DNA of 64,000 bases from Planococcus maitriensis (GTDB taxonomy: Bacteria; Bacillota; Bacilli; Bacillales_A; Planococcaceae), in NCBI RefSeq assembly GCF_003289925.1, contig NZ_QLZQ01000002.1, positions 145,282-209,281 on the forward strand, written 5' to 3'. The notes below the pieces were generated by a model. The model did no database searches. It saw only the letters and a program-made list of their open reading frames with translations, and was not told the DNA's origin. Numbering within the stretch: position 1 is the stretch's first letter; each line of letters starts with the position of its first letter. Made by a program: the position numbers and the translations under genes. This document shows positions 37,607 to 46,018 of this stretch, in pieces.

Positions 37607-38018
37607 GGTGGACCGTCACCGTCCTTTCCCCGCTGCTGGTTGAAAAGCTCAGAGTGCCAGGCTGATGGATCGACCCACTCGGCGTGAAGTATATTTCACT
37701 CAGATTGCTTGATTTGTTTAAGGTGATCGACTCGGGCATCGCCCTGGAATACCCCGGGCGGGTCAAGCCATACACCACTTCATAACCTGGCTTGTGGTCC
37801 CAGAAAAACAAGACCACCGATGTGCCGAGCAAATAACTCTGGCTTTGGGCATAATGGATGTCTTGCTCCAGCAATGCGAAGAAACGGTCTTCTTCCCGCT
37901 TTTTTTCGAGTGGTGCTACAGAAGCCACAACAAGCGATGCGCTGATTCCAACCGCCATCAACACAATCAGCATTTCAATGAGCGTAAAGCCTGAATTACT
38001 TTTTAGGAGGCTTTTGAT
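37575..38018 (-). CDS. comGD: ComGD competence pseudopilin with apparent AUC start
   Basis: 147 residues if read from ATC at 38018. The only ATG (37973) lies inside the hydrophobic helix and would delete the prepilin peptidase site NSGFTLIE, yet that site is encoded intact just upstream in the same frame. Between the in-frame TGA at 38036-38034 and 37973 there is no ATG, GTG, TTG or CTG. ATC at 38018 is preceded by GGTGAGCTC and gives a leader KSLLKSNSG of normal length. The total then matches Bacillus ComGD (about 143). Body: one membrane helix, then a pseudopilin beta domain. The start codon is an inference. Confidence 0.75.
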   Translation of the reverse strand: MKSLLKSNSGFTLIEMLIVLMAVGISASLVVASVAPLEKKREEDRFFALLEQDIHYAQSQSYLLGTSVVLFFWDHKPGYEVVYGLTRPGYSRAMPESITLNKSSNLSEIYFTPSGSIHQPGTLSFSTSSGERTVTVHLGKGRVVVSK

Positions 38019-38320
38019 GAGCTCACCACGCCGTCAACCGAAATATTGATCACTTCCCCGTTCGGGCAGTTTGTTTCGCCTGTTTTCAAATAGCCTTCAG
38101 AAACCAAGTCAGCCATCACCGGCACCGCTTTTTTATCCATTCGGTAGGATTCCACTTGTCCCTGGACCATCTGGACGAATGCCTTGCAACCCTTTTCATC
38201 GACAGCCGATGTCTGTTTCGAGACATTCGGGATGGCGATGGCGATCAATACCGTGATGATCAACATGACGATCAGCATTTCGATGAGCGTAAAGCCCCGT
38301 TGGTTTTTTAATCGTTTCAT
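38003..38320 (-). CDS. comGC: ComGC major competence pseudopilin
   Basis: 105 residues from the ATG at 38320, preceded by AAGGAGGAATAAG. Type IV prepilin leader KRLKNQRG with cleavage before FTLIEMLIVM, a single helix, then the globular domain with GCKAFVQMVQ and TNCPNGEV (two cysteines). It is processed by ComC and polymerises into the transformation pilus. The stop lies within the comGD leader. Confidence 0.93.
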   Translation of the reverse strand: MKRLKNQRGFTLIEMLIVMLIITVLIAIAIPNVSKQTSAVDEKGCKAFVQMVQGQVESYRMDKKAVPVMADLVSEGYLKTGETNCPNGEVINISVDGVVSSSKAS

Positions 38321-38331
38321 CTTATTCCTCC

Positions 38332-39375
38332 TTATATCGTATGGACGAGATTGTACATCGGCAAGAGAATCGCCAAATACGCGGCGACGATACAAACTGC
38401 AATCAACACAAAGAAACTGGGTTGGATGATCTTCAATGAACGCTGGGCTTGCAGTTCGATTCGGTCGAGCAACACTTCGCTATAGAGCATCAATTCCTTC
38501 CCGAGCATGCCGGTCGCTTCCCCGTGGCGGATGAATGCCGCCATATCGTTCGCTGCAAAAGCATGGCGCTCTACAGCAAAAGACAACGCAAGGCCGGTCT
38601 TGACCTCATCGTGCAGCGACTCAGCGATCCGGCTGATGATGGTGTGGTGCCTCTGCCTGCGCAGCAGCAACAGCGCCTCCTGCAGGGAGATGCCGCTGTG
38701 CAAAAGCGTGCCGAGTTCCCGGGAAGCAAGCTGCGACCAATAGAGCCGCATAGCAGGCCCGATGACCGGCAGCTTGATCAATAGCGCAATCTGTCGCCCG
38801 GCAGGCTGCCGCCTCAGATATTCACGGAAGCCAACAACTAGCAATGCAGCAGCCGTGAACAAGGCAATCGCCATGTCCGGGATGCGCAGTAAATAGACGG
38901 GAACCCCTGGGCCTTCATCGCCGTGCTGCAGTGAAGAGATCAAGGCCGTCAGATTGGGCACATAATTGGTCCTGAAAAACAGGAACAAAGCAGCGGTAAG
39001 GATCAACAGCGAAACAGGATAGACGAGGATATTGCGCAGTTTCTTCTGCACTTCTTCAGTCCGCTTGTAGCCTGCGGCGATGCCATGAATCGCTTCACCG
39101 AGCCGGCCATGGAACTCGGCAATCTCCACCGGGAACAGGACACGCTCCCGGAACCCGAGAAATTTCAGCACTTCGGCAGCATTGCCGCCGCCTTTCAAGA
39201 TGCTGTCCATGCCGGACAGCGCCTCTTCCACACGTCCTGTGTGCATGGGCAAGAGAAGCGTCATGGCGACAGGAAACAAATAGCCTTCAGACATCAAAAC
39301 CGATAGCCTCGACAGGAATTGGGCGCGTTCCCGGAACGGCAAGCGCCTAGAACTCGAAACCGGAATGAAGCGCAC
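38332..39375 (-). CDS. comGB: ComGB competence pilus membrane platform protein
   Basis: 347 residues, GspF/PilC family. Start GTG at 39375 with GGGGTGAGG upstream, overlapping comGA by 29 nt. Two T2SSF domains (first about 10-130, second about 215-335) with LPMHTGRVEEALSGM and REGLGxLLHSGISLQEAL-type segments, and three hydrophobic helices near 130, 180 and 325. It anchors the pilus assembly ATPase and pseudopilins. Confidence 0.92.
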   Translation of the reverse strand: MRFIPVSSSRRLPFRERAQFLSRLSVLMSEGYLFPVAMTLLLPMHTGRVEEALSGMDSILKGGGNAAEVLKFLGFRERVLFPVEIAEFHGRLGEAIHGIAAGYKRTEEVQKKLRNILVYPVSLLILTAALFLFFRTNYVPNLTALISSLQHGDEGPGVPVYLLRIPDMAIALFTAAALLVVGFREYLRRQPAGRQIALLIKLPVIGPAMRLYWSQLASRELGTLLHSGISLQEALLLLRRQRHHTIISRIAESLHDEVKTGLALSFAVERHAFAANDMAAFIRHGEATGMLGKELMLYSEVLLDRIELQAQRSLKIIQPSFFVLIAVCIVAAYLAILLPMYNLVHTI

Positions 39376-40372
39376 CGATCCTCACCCCTTCCCGGATCTG
39401 CCCGCCAAATGATAAATGCTCCGGCAGCTCATAATCCTGCTGCTGTTTCGCTGAACGGATGGCGTCCGCCAAACTTGCATCGCACAGAATTTCATATAAT
39501 GCCCGATGCTTCGTCTCGAGCTGGTCCAAATCTTCGTACATCGGCACAATTTTCTGGGCTGCGATGCCGATGAGCGTCTGCAGCATGTCTTCGTAAGGAA
39601 TGCCTAGGTCATGGAGCCTGTGAAGGCAGCCCACCGAATGCCGGGCATGGATCGTCGAAAACACCAAGTGGCCAGTCAAAGCGGCCCGGACAGCAATTTC
39701 AGCCGTTTCGGCATCACGGATTTCGCCGATCATGATGATATCGGGATCATGCCGTAAGATGGCTTTCAAGCCGGTCGCATAATTCATTCCCGACTTTTCA
39801 TTCACTTGAATTTGAAGAAAGGCAGGATTTTGCCGCTCGACCGGATCTTCAAGAGTGATGACATTGCGATGGAGACGTTCGGAACAATGGCGCAAAAGAG
39901 AATACAGAGTGGTCGATTTACCGCAGCCGGTCGGTCCTGTCAAAAGCATTAGCCCTTGCCGTTCGCCGGCAAGTTTCTCGAGCAGCCTGGCCGAGTCGCG
40001 GAATGCCGCCAATTCGTCGAGGAATAGGGCGGTGCTGTCGGGAATGACGCGGATGACGATGCTCTCTTTCGTCATCACGGATGGCAATGTCGAAATGCGG
40101 AAATGGTGGGTATGGCCATTCATCTGGAGATGGAATGATCCGGTTTGGGGTTTTCGTTTTTCGCTCATGTCCAAAAGGGAGAGGTATTTGAAGTAAGCGA
40201 TCATGCGATCGCCTAAATCGAAGGGGATTTTCGCCACCGGCTTGAATTGGTTATATGTCCGGTAGGTAATGCTGTAATCGCGGGGTTCTGGCCTGATGTG
40301 GATGTCGGTGGTTTTTTCTTCTACGGCGGCATGCAGCAGGTCGAAGCATCGCCGTTCAATGATCTCTTGCAT
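39347..40372 (-). CDS. comGA: ComGA competence pilus assembly ATPase
   Basis: 341 residues from the ATG at 40372 (CAGGAGGTGAAT upstream); the 21 extra open codons lie in the leader. GspE/PilB ATPase with Walker A LLTGPTGCGKSTTLYS near residue 135, Asp box NVITLEDPVE, Walker B DIIMIGEIRDAETAE and His box GHLVFSTIHA. Powers pseudopilus assembly for DNA uptake and in Bacillus also restrains growth of competent cells. First gene of comGABCDEFG. Confidence 0.94.
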   Translation of the reverse strand: MQEIIERRCFDLLHAAVEEKTTDIHIRPEPRDYSITYRTYNQFKPVAKIPFDLGDRMIAYFKYLSLLDMSEKRKPQTGSFHLQMNGHTHHFRISTLPSVMTKESIVIRVIPDSTALFLDELAAFRDSARLLEKLAGERQGLMLLTGPTGCGKSTTLYSLLRHCSERLHRNVITLEDPVERQNPAFLQIQVNEKSGMNYATGLKAILRHDPDIIMIGEIRDAETAEIAVRAALTGHLVFSTIHARHSVGCLHRLHDLGIPYEDMLQTLIGIAAQKIVPMYEDLDQLETKHRALYEILCDASLADAIRSAKQQQDYELPEHLSFGGQIREGVRIGALHSGFEF

Positions 40373-40464
40373 ATTCACCTCCTGTCCGGGTCTCCGAGCG
40401 AAGGCTGCCTCTCCGCTCCCCATTAGTATAAGCACATGGACAGTCCTTGAATATCGAAAATACC

Positions 40465-40477
40465 AAAATAATTATTT
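40465..40477. promoter_or_regulatory. Possible ComK box upstream of comGA
   Basis: AAAATAATTATTT fits the AT-box AAAA-N5-TTTT with one mismatch. It lies about 95 bp upstream of comGA and upstream of a minus-strand TATACT. A clear second box at the standard spacing was not found, so support is modest. Confidence 0.35.
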
Positions 40478-40658
40478 GAATGCCTTTAACGCCGGGAATC
40501 CAGGTTTTCAGCCCACGCGCCATGAGCCTGGGAACGCTTTATGGATAAGCCTACACCGCTTTGTCACAAACTAGCCCGAAGTCCTTGTTTACACATTGAC
40601 TCGTCTTCCTATATAATGAATAGGAGATTATTGTATTGTGGCAAAGGAGGGATTACCC

Positions 40659-40901
40659 ATGGATAATATGTTTAAATTAATGGGATGGTGGACTGGGATC
40701 TTTGCAATTTTATTTTACGTCGGCGACATGGTAGAAGTATCATTGTTGATGGTTGCCAATACCGGCTTCTTCGTTCTTCTTGGATACTTGAACATTTCTG
40801 AACGCATGTACATGTATATTTTCGGAGCCTACCTGACAGTCTTTTTCGTTGGCTTCACTTACTACTCTACGTTCATCCACATCCCAGGAGCAGATCATTA
40901 A
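40659..40901 (+). CDS. yqgY: DUF2626 family membrane protein
   Basis: 80 residues from the ATG at 40659, 9 nt after AAAGGAGG. Three hydrophobic helices (about 5-22, 24-45 and 50-72), with MGWWTGIFAILFY and ISERMYMYIFGAYL typical of the YqgY/DUF2626 family. Function unknown. A candidate promoter (TTTACA, 18 bp, TATAAT) precedes it. Convergent with yqgX across a shared terminator, as in Bacillus. Confidence 0.82.
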   Translation: MDNMFKLMGWWTGIFAILFYVGDMVEVSLLMVANTGFFVLLGYLNISERMYMYIFGAYLTVFFVGFTYYSTFIHIPGADH

Positions 40902-40920
40902 TAGCAATTGAACATGAACG

Positions 40921-40949
40921 CAAAAAACGGCCAAATAGGCCGTTTTTTT
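40921..40949. terminator. Bidirectional terminator between yqgY and yqgX
   Basis: AAAAAACGGCC-AAATA-GGCCGTTTTTTT, with T-runs in both directions. Confidence 0.88.
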
Positions 40950-40957
40950 ATGTCCTG

Positions 40958-41596
40958 CTATGTCATCCGCAAGAAAGGGTTATGCTGCTTTTCCTGTTTG
41001 GGAGTCGTTTCCGGTCCGTGCCCCGGGAATAGGAAGGTTTCTTCCGGCAAGGTCAATAGCGATTCACGGATCGATTTCAACAGCACCTGTTCCGAGCCTT
41101 CCGCCAAATCGGTGCGCCCGATGCTCCCTGAAAACAACGTGTCCCCGACAATCGCGAAACGGTCTTGCGGAAAATAAAAGCTCACGCTGCCTGGCGAATG
41201 CCCTGGCGTATGGAACAATTCCATGTTGAACGGGCCGATTTCAAGCGATTGTTCATCGGTGATCAATTCGTCCGCCTCCGCTACACGGTAATCCGGCAAT
41301 GCCGCATATTTGCCTGAGCCGTTCAAATTCGGGAGGCCAAGGAAATCGCGTTCTTTGTAATGGAGATAGACAGGGATTTTATAGAGTTCCCTCAATTCGT
41401 CGACTGCCCCGATATGGTCGAAGTGGGCATGTGTCAGAAGAATCGCAAGCGGCGCCAAATGCTTGCTTTTCAAGACTTCCTGGATTTTCCCCGCTTCCTC
41501 TCCGGGATCAAAGATGACGCATTGCTTGGCTTCATTTGATACGATATAGCAATTCGTTTGCACTGGTCCTAGTTCCAGCCGGTCAATTTTCAACAT
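40958..41596 (-). CDS. yqgX: Metallo-beta-lactamase fold hydrolase (glyoxalase II-like)
   Basis: 212 residues from the ATG at 41596, six bases after GAGGTG. Zinc-binding LTHAHFDHIGAVDEL near residue 60, FHTPGHSPGSVSFY near 135, GDTLFSGSIGRTD near 155 and FPGHGPETT near 195 give the full set of metal ligands. Likely a cytoplasmic thioester hydrolase of the hydroxyacylglutathione hydrolase type; in bacteria using bacillithiol the substrate would be a bacillithiol adduct, which is inference. Confidence 0.85.
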   Translation of the reverse strand: MLKIDRLELGPVQTNCYIVSNEAKQCVIFDPGEEAGKIQEVLKSKHLAPLAILLTHAHFDHIGAVDELRELYKIPVYLHYKERDFLGLPNLNGSGKYAALPDYRVAEADELITDEQSLEIGPFNMELFHTPGHSPGSVSFYFPQDRFAIVGDTLFSGSIGRTDLAEGSEQVLLKSIRESLLTLPEETFLFPGHGPETTPKQEKQHNPFLRMT

Positions 41597-41748
41597 TTCT
41601 TTCACCTCATTAGCAGTATATCATGAACAGATTCCCTGCTTGTTCAATAGAATGACATTTTTACGGCTCGACAAACTTGACGGATTTCTTTACAATATAA
41701 AGAGTAGAAGACGGCACTGGCTGTTAAAGTTGAAGGGAGTGTCATAAG

Positions 41749-41931
41749 ATGAGTTGGATTTTGATGGTAATTTTCGGCCTCACAGCAGTTCTTGCTGCAA
41801 TCGGTACAGTTCAAACGCTAAAAAACAAAGAAGTTTTAGGATTCTTATTTAATTTTGGGACCTTTGTTATTTTCGGCGGTTTCACCGTTGCAACTCTCAT
41901 TACACACGGTTACCCACCTGGCCTTCATTAA
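41749..41931 (+). CDS. yqgW: DUF2759 family small membrane protein
   Basis: 60 residues, two hydrophobic helices (3-22 and 30-52) joined by TLKNKEVLG. Matches YqgW/DUF2759, of unknown function. Start ATG at 41749 after GAAGGGAGTG. A promoter TCGACA, 17 bp, TACAAT precedes it near 41668. Confidence 0.8.
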   Translation: MSWILMVIFGLTAVLAAIGTVQTLKNKEVLGFLFNFGTFVIFGGFTVATLITHGYPPGLH

Positions 41932-41937
41932 GAAAGA

Positions 41938-41969
41938 AAAACCGGCGCATCCATTGCGCCGGTTTTTTT
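41938..41969. terminator. Terminator after yqgW
   Basis: AAAAACCGGCGCA-TCCAT-TGCGCCGGTTTTTTT, T-rich on the plus strand and A-rich on the left, so potentially bidirectional. Confidence 0.9.
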
Positions 41970-41977
41970 ATTGCCAT

Positions 41978-42024
41978 GAAGAAAAGGGCTGCCATGACCT
42001 TATCGGTTTGGCAGCCCTTTTGGA
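41978..42024 (-). terminator. Terminator after the LtaS-family gene
   Basis: Minus-strand stem AAAAGGGCTGCCA / TGGCAGCCCTTTT with a 17-nt loop, 8 bp beyond the stop codon. Confidence 0.8.
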
Positions 42025-42031
42025 CTTACGG

Positions 42032-43930
42032 TTATTGTTGTTCGCCCAATGTTTTCAATTGACCATTTTCTTCTTCGTAGAACCGCAGCAAGTCGCCGTT
42101 GATGATCGATTCGGAATACTGGAGCTCCTCGAGGGCACGTTCAGCATATGGGTCGCATACGCTTTGGTCTTCCACCGGTTCCCCCGTTTCGATATCATGG
42201 CAGACATTCGCTGCGTAGACATACTCATCGGTAACAAAGCGCCCGTCACGGAAAATGACAAATTCCTCATGTTCCTCAGAGAACAAATCGCCCCCGAATT
42301 GAATGTCCTTTTCGGTTTCCATGCCCATCAAATGAAGGATGGTTGAACGCATATCGACTTGGCCGCCAATCTCTTCATCTACATAGCCCTTTTCATATCC
42401 CGGGATATGGACGAAAAACGGCACTTTCTGCAATTGCGCCGATTCATATGGCGTGATTTCCTTGCCTAGATACTGAGCCATCGCTTCGTTGTGGTTGTCG
42501 GAAATTCCGTAATGGTCCCCGTACATGACGATGATGGAGTTTTCGTACAATCCTTGCTCTTTCAAGTCTTCGAACAGGGATTTGACCGCTTCATCCAAAT
42601 AACGCGCTGTCTGGAAATAACGGTTCAATGTGCCTGAATTGGAATCGAATTCATCGATCAGCTTGTCTTCTTCATCCAGGGTGAACGGGTGGTGGTTGGT
42701 GAGTGACAACAAGCGCGAGTAGAACGGCTGCTGCATCTCAGACATATGGCCGACCGATTGCTCGAAGAACGGGATGTCCTTCATGCCCCAGTTGACGGCT
42801 TGCCCTTCTTCCACCGTGAAGCTCTGGATATCGTAGAATTCGTCGATGCCGAGCGATTCATACATCATATCGCGGTTCCAGAAGCTTTTCGTATTGGCGT
42901 GCTGGACATTGGTCGAATAGCCTTCATTGCCCATCTTCTCCGCCATGGAATTGAAGGTGTTGCCGCTGTGCGTAAAGAATACAGCTCCTCCGCTCAGCGG
43001 GTACATGCCGGTCTCAAGCAGGAACTCAGAGTCGGAAGTCTTGCCGAGCCCGGTCTGATGGTAAAAGTTCGGGAAGTAGATCGTATCTTCGTCTTGTGTC
43101 AATTCGTTCATGAAAGGGGTAATGGTCTGGCCGTTCATTTCATTGTTCAAGACGAAGGTCTGCAATGATTCAAGCGTCACGACGATCAGATTGCGCCCTT
43201 CCGCTGCGCCGAACATTTCCCCTGACGGTTCTGCCTGGTTCGAACGGACATAGTTGGTCACTTCCGTCAATTCGGAGCCGTCCGCGAGCGCTCGCTGGGC
43301 TTGTGATTTCGATTGGATATAGACATCGTACAGATGGTAATTGTACATGCCCAGATTCTTGACAAGCATTTCACGGTCAAAGCTTCTCGTCAACAGCTGC
43401 GGGCGTTCTGCTTCCGCAAGCCCGAGATTGAAGAACAGCACTGCTGCCGAAAGGACAAAATACGCTTTGCGGTGTGTCGTTGCCGATTTGGGTGCAGATT
43501 CCTTTTCATTCACGAAACGCATCGCCAAGAGGATGATGATGATATCGGCGAAATAGAAGATATCGGTCCAGTAGATGCTCGCGGCAGCACTGGATCCAAG
43601 GTCGCCGAAATTATCCGTCTGGAACAATACGGGCAGTGTGATGAAATCCGTAAAGAAGCGGTAGAACGCCACATTGCCGTATAGGATGATCGATGTCACG
43701 GCGGCGATGGCTATGATATAGCGGTTCTTTGCTTTCTTGCTCTTGAAGAAGAGCGCGCCTCCATAGGCGAATAACAGTAAACTTAAGGGGTTCAAGAACA
43801 GGATGAATTCCTGCAATGCATTGTCGATTGTGATGGAAAAGGCCGTTTTATAGACGGCATATGTCGTCAGCCATGTCGTGATGACTGCGATGGCCAGGAC
43901 TGAATGCTTAGGCCATTCTTTGTTTTTCAT
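42032..43930 (-). CDS. yqgS: LtaS-family lipoteichoic acid synthase
   Basis: 632 residues. Five N-terminal membrane helices (about 10-30, 40-60, 68-90, 125-140 and 155-175), then an extracellular sulfatase-fold domain. Active-site features: VVTLESLQTF (metal-binding Glu), HQTGLGKTSDSEF (nucleophile Thr in GKTSD), WGMKDIPFFEQ and MYGDHYGISDN (Asp-His metal ligands). It polymerises or primes glycerolphosphate from phosphatidylglycerol on the outer membrane face. Genome position corresponds to yqgS, one of several Bacillus paralogues, so which role it has is uncertain. Monocistronic. Confidence 0.88.
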   Translation of the reverse strand: MKNKEWPKHSVLAIAVITTWLTTYAVYKTAFSITIDNALQEFILFLNPLSLLLFAYGGALFFKSKKAKNRYIIAIAAVTSIILYGNVAFYRFFTDFITLPVLFQTDNFGDLGSSAAASIYWTDIFYFADIIIILLAMRFVNEKESAPKSATTHRKAYFVLSAAVLFFNLGLAEAERPQLLTRSFDREMLVKNLGMYNYHLYDVYIQSKSQAQRALADGSELTEVTNYVRSNQAEPSGEMFGAAEGRNLIVVTLESLQTFVLNNEMNGQTITPFMNELTQDEDTIYFPNFYHQTGLGKTSDSEFLLETGMYPLSGGAVFFTHSGNTFNSMAEKMGNEGYSTNVQHANTKSFWNRDMMYESLGIDEFYDIQSFTVEEGQAVNWGMKDIPFFEQSVGHMSEMQQPFYSRLLSLTNHHPFTLDEEDKLIDEFDSNSGTLNRYFQTARYLDEAVKSLFEDLKEQGLYENSIIVMYGDHYGISDNHNEAMAQYLGKEITPYESAQLQKVPFFVHIPGYEKGYVDEEIGGQVDMRSTILHLMGMETEKDIQFGGDLFSEEHEEFVIFRDGRFVTDEYVYAANVCHDIETGEPVEDQSVCDPYAERALEELQYSESIINGDLLRFYEEENGQLKTLGEQQ

Positions 43931-44012
43931 TGCCGCACATCCTCCTCGTCTTTCCGGAGCGTTTGCCCGGTTCTTACGATTTTCAGTTTCAAGTAAAATG
44001 GAAATTCAATAC

Positions 44013-44040
44013 CTTATAGTATAGAACAAATCACCTTCAA
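44013..44040 (-). promoter_or_regulatory. Candidate promoter of the LtaS-family gene
   Basis: TTGAAG, 16-bp spacer, TATAAG on the minus strand, about 83 bp upstream of the start. The rest of the 155-bp gap shows no other clear signal. Confidence 0.45.
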
Positions 44041-44085
44041 GCGAAAGCAATTACCCTTAATAGACGCGTTAAAGCGCTTTCGGTT

Positions 44086-44292
44086 TCATGATTTCCCTTT
44101 TTTCTCATATTCCGTGCGCTTCTGGCGCAAAATCATCAAGGCGGACGCATATTCGCGCGGCGTGATGAACTCATGGTCATACAGATCCCGGATATCGGAT
44201 TCCATCAAATCGAGATCTGAGATGAAATCCGCCGTGTAGATGATCGTTCCATACCTTTTCAGCAATTGCATCACATCGTAAAGGTCTTTCAT
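44086..44292 (-). CDS. yqgQ: YqgQ family small protein (DUF910)
   Basis: 68 residues, mostly helical, with DVMQLLKRYGTIIYT and DHEFITPREYASALMILRQ typical of the YqgQ family, thought from a structure to bind nucleic acid but of unproven role. No membrane segment. ATG overlaps the stop of the upstream gene by four bases, so it is translated with yqgN. Confidence 0.85.
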   Translation of the reverse strand: MKDLYDVMQLLKRYGTIIYTADFISDLDLMESDIRDLYDHEFITPREYASALMILRQKRTEYEKKGKS

Positions 44293-44864
44293 GTTCTCAC
44301 CGCCTTCGAATCGATCGCTGCCGTTTCCGTGATGATGCCGTCGACCGGGATGTCATGGCTTTCGATAGGCAATTCGCCAGCCAGCTGGAGATCGAATGCC
44401 AGCGAACGGGTATTGCCGTTAAACCCGCTTAAATAGCGGTCATAATACCCCCCGCCGAAGCCGATGCGGTAGCCGCTTTTTGTGAAGACGACGCCTGGCA
44501 CGATCAACAAGCCGATATCTTCGGGGCCGATCGCTTGCGTCAAAGCTTCGACAGGTTCCTGCAGGTCCATATACACGACTTCCAATTGGTCAAGGCTGTC
44601 GAACAAGCGGAAGTCCATCGTCCGGTCTTTAGCGAAACATTTCGGCGCGGCGACTTTCTTCCCCAAATTCCAGCACGCCTCGATCAGCGGAAGCGTATCG
44701 ACTTCCGGCCATCGCGATATGGTCACCCCGATGGTATCGGCTTGCTGGAAATCTGGATCTTCCAGGAGTTTCTCCAAAATCGCAGATGACATTTGGGCAT
44801 GCTGCGGTTTCGTGAGTTCATTCATTTGGCCAATGACCGATTTCCTCAACACTGCTTTCTCCAT
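44289..44864 (-). CDS. yqgN: 5-formyltetrahydrofolate cyclo-ligase
   Basis: 191 residues from the ATG at 44864, with AAAGGA about ten bases upstream. N-terminal substrate segment VLRKSVIGQM, metal and ATP-binding C-terminal signature GYRIGFGGGYYDRYL near 140. It returns 5-formyl-THF to the active folate pool as 5,10-methenyl-THF, repairing a by-product linked to glycine metabolism. It follows rpmG and is cotranscribed with yqgQ. Confidence 0.9.
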   Translation of the reverse strand: MEKAVLRKSVIGQMNELTKPQHAQMSSAILEKLLEDPDFQQADTIGVTISRWPEVDTLPLIEACWNLGKKVAAPKCFAKDRTMDFRLFDSLDQLEVVYMDLQEPVEALTQAIGPEDIGLLIVPGVVFTKSGYRIGFGGGYYDRYLSGFNGNTRSLAFDLQLAGELPIESHDIPVDGIITETAAIDSKAVRT

Positions 44865-44943
44865 TACGCAAACGTCCTTTCTTCTGATATGTCGGGCATT
44901 TCTATGTATATGATCCATGCTATTCTGCACAGAATAAAAGAAA

Positions 44944-44970
44944 AAGCCAAAACCCCGGGAGGTTTTGGCA
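44944..44970 (-). terminator. Terminator after rpmG
   Basis: Minus-strand GCCAAAACC-TCCCGGG-GTTTTGGC followed by TTTTTC, about 10 bp past the rpmG stop. Confidence 0.85.
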
Positions 44971-44979
44971 GTCAATTAC

Positions 44980-45129
44980 TTACTTCGTTTCACGGTGTGT
45001 TGTCATTTTCTTTTCACGTGAGCAATATTTTTTCAATTCAAGACGCTCAGGGTTGTTGCGCTTATTTTTAACAGTGCTGTAGTTTCTTTCGCCACAGTCT
45101 GTGCAAGCTAGTGTAATGTTTACACGCAT
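44980..45129 (-). CDS. rpmG: 50S ribosomal protein L33
   Basis: 49 residues: begins [16 protein letters not shown] and ends [10 protein letters not shown], a clear L33. It has the first CxxC pair and one cysteine of the second (KKYCSREK), i.e. three instead of the four of zinc-binding C+ forms or the near-zero of C- forms. ATG at 45129 follows GGGAGGGATATCG. It has its own promoter and terminator. Confidence 0.95.
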   Translation of the reverse strand: MRVNITLACTDCGERNYSTVKNKRNNPERLELKKYCSREKKMTTHRETK

Positions 45130-45194
45130 CGATATCCCTCCCAATTCTTTCAAAAATCCATTTCATTCATAAGCGTGATCTATACGACTTAATT

Positions 45195-45222
45195 ATTATA
45201 GCATACCTTCAGTGATTGTCTA
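45195..45222 (-). promoter_or_regulatory. Candidate promoter of rpmG
   Basis: TAGACA, 16-bp spacer, TATAAT on the minus strand, 66 bp upstream of the start codon. No Zur box is visible near it. Confidence 0.55.
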
Positions 45223-45256
45223 CTGAAAAATGCCGCTTCCCATTGATTTCCTCAAA

Positions 45257-45288
45257 TAAAAAACCACAGCCGGCGCTGTGGTTTTTGT
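45257..45288 (-). terminator. Terminator after phoU
   Basis: AAAAACCACAGC-CGGC-GCTGTGGTTTTT on the minus strand, directly at the phoU stop; ends the pst operon. Confidence 0.88.
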
Positions 45289-45947
45289 CATTTGTTCAGA
45301 TCGTAATGGCGGCCGCGGACAAGGTAGAACAATTGCTCTGCGATATTGGTCGCATAATCTGCAGAACGCTCCATATAGCGGCAGACAAAAGCCAGCTGTG
45401 TCACTTGGCTGAGCTGTTCCGGCTCTTGTGCGCTGTGCTGGAACAACAGCCGGATCGCTTCCCCGTACAAATCGTCGACTTCGTCATCGAGGTCGGCGAT
45501 TTCCTTGGCTTTTTCTACATCTTCCTCGATCAAGGCATCAATGCCCTGGCGCAGCATGGAAGTGGCGAGTTCGTGCATGCGCTGGATCTTGACGATCGGC
45601 TCAAGCAGGTCCTGTTGCCCGATGCGGATCGTTTCTTTTGCGATATTGACGGCGTAATCCCCGACACGCTCCATGTCCGAGGCCACTTTGATCGTGACGA
45701 TCAAGCGCCGCAGATCGGTCGCGACCGGTGATTGCTTGGCGATCAAGAGGATCACCTGGTCGTTGAGCTCTTCTTCGAGGCGGTTGATATCGGCGTCATC
45801 GTCGATCACTTGAAGCGCCTTGTCGATGTCATGGGCGATGAGCGCCTTCATCGATTTATCGAGCGCATCGATGGCCATCGTGCTGAGTGTAATCAATTGT
45901 TCCTGTGCTGAATGCAGTTCATATTCAAATTTTTCGCGTACTGCCAT
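45288..45947 (-). CDS. phoU: Phosphate-specific transport regulator PhoU
   Basis: 219 residues, two three-helix bundles each with the metal-binding E/DxxxD pattern (IDDDADINRLEEELND near 65 and ADLDDEVDDLYGEAIRL near 155). PhoU couples Pst activity to the phosphate sensor kinase and limits Pi uptake. Last gene of pstSCAB-phoU, 71 nt after pstB. A second set of PhoU-like helices is fused to the Na/Pi cotransporter 8 kb away. Confidence 0.94.
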   Translation of the reverse strand: MAVREKFEYELHSAQEQLITLSTMAIDALDKSMKALIAHDIDKALQVIDDDADINRLEEELNDQVILLIAKQSPVATDLRRLIVTIKVASDMERVGDYAVNIAKETIRIGQQDLLEPIVKIQRMHELATSMLRQGIDALIEEDVEKAKEIADLDDEVDDLYGEAIRLLFQHSAQEPEQLSQVTQLAFVCRYMERSADYATNIAEQLFYLVRGRHYDLNK

Positions 45948-46018
45948 GTTCCGTTCCTCCCATTCATCCTTTTCTGGCGGCCAGCAGGAAAATCATCTCC
46001 ACTGGCCGATACGCAAGC

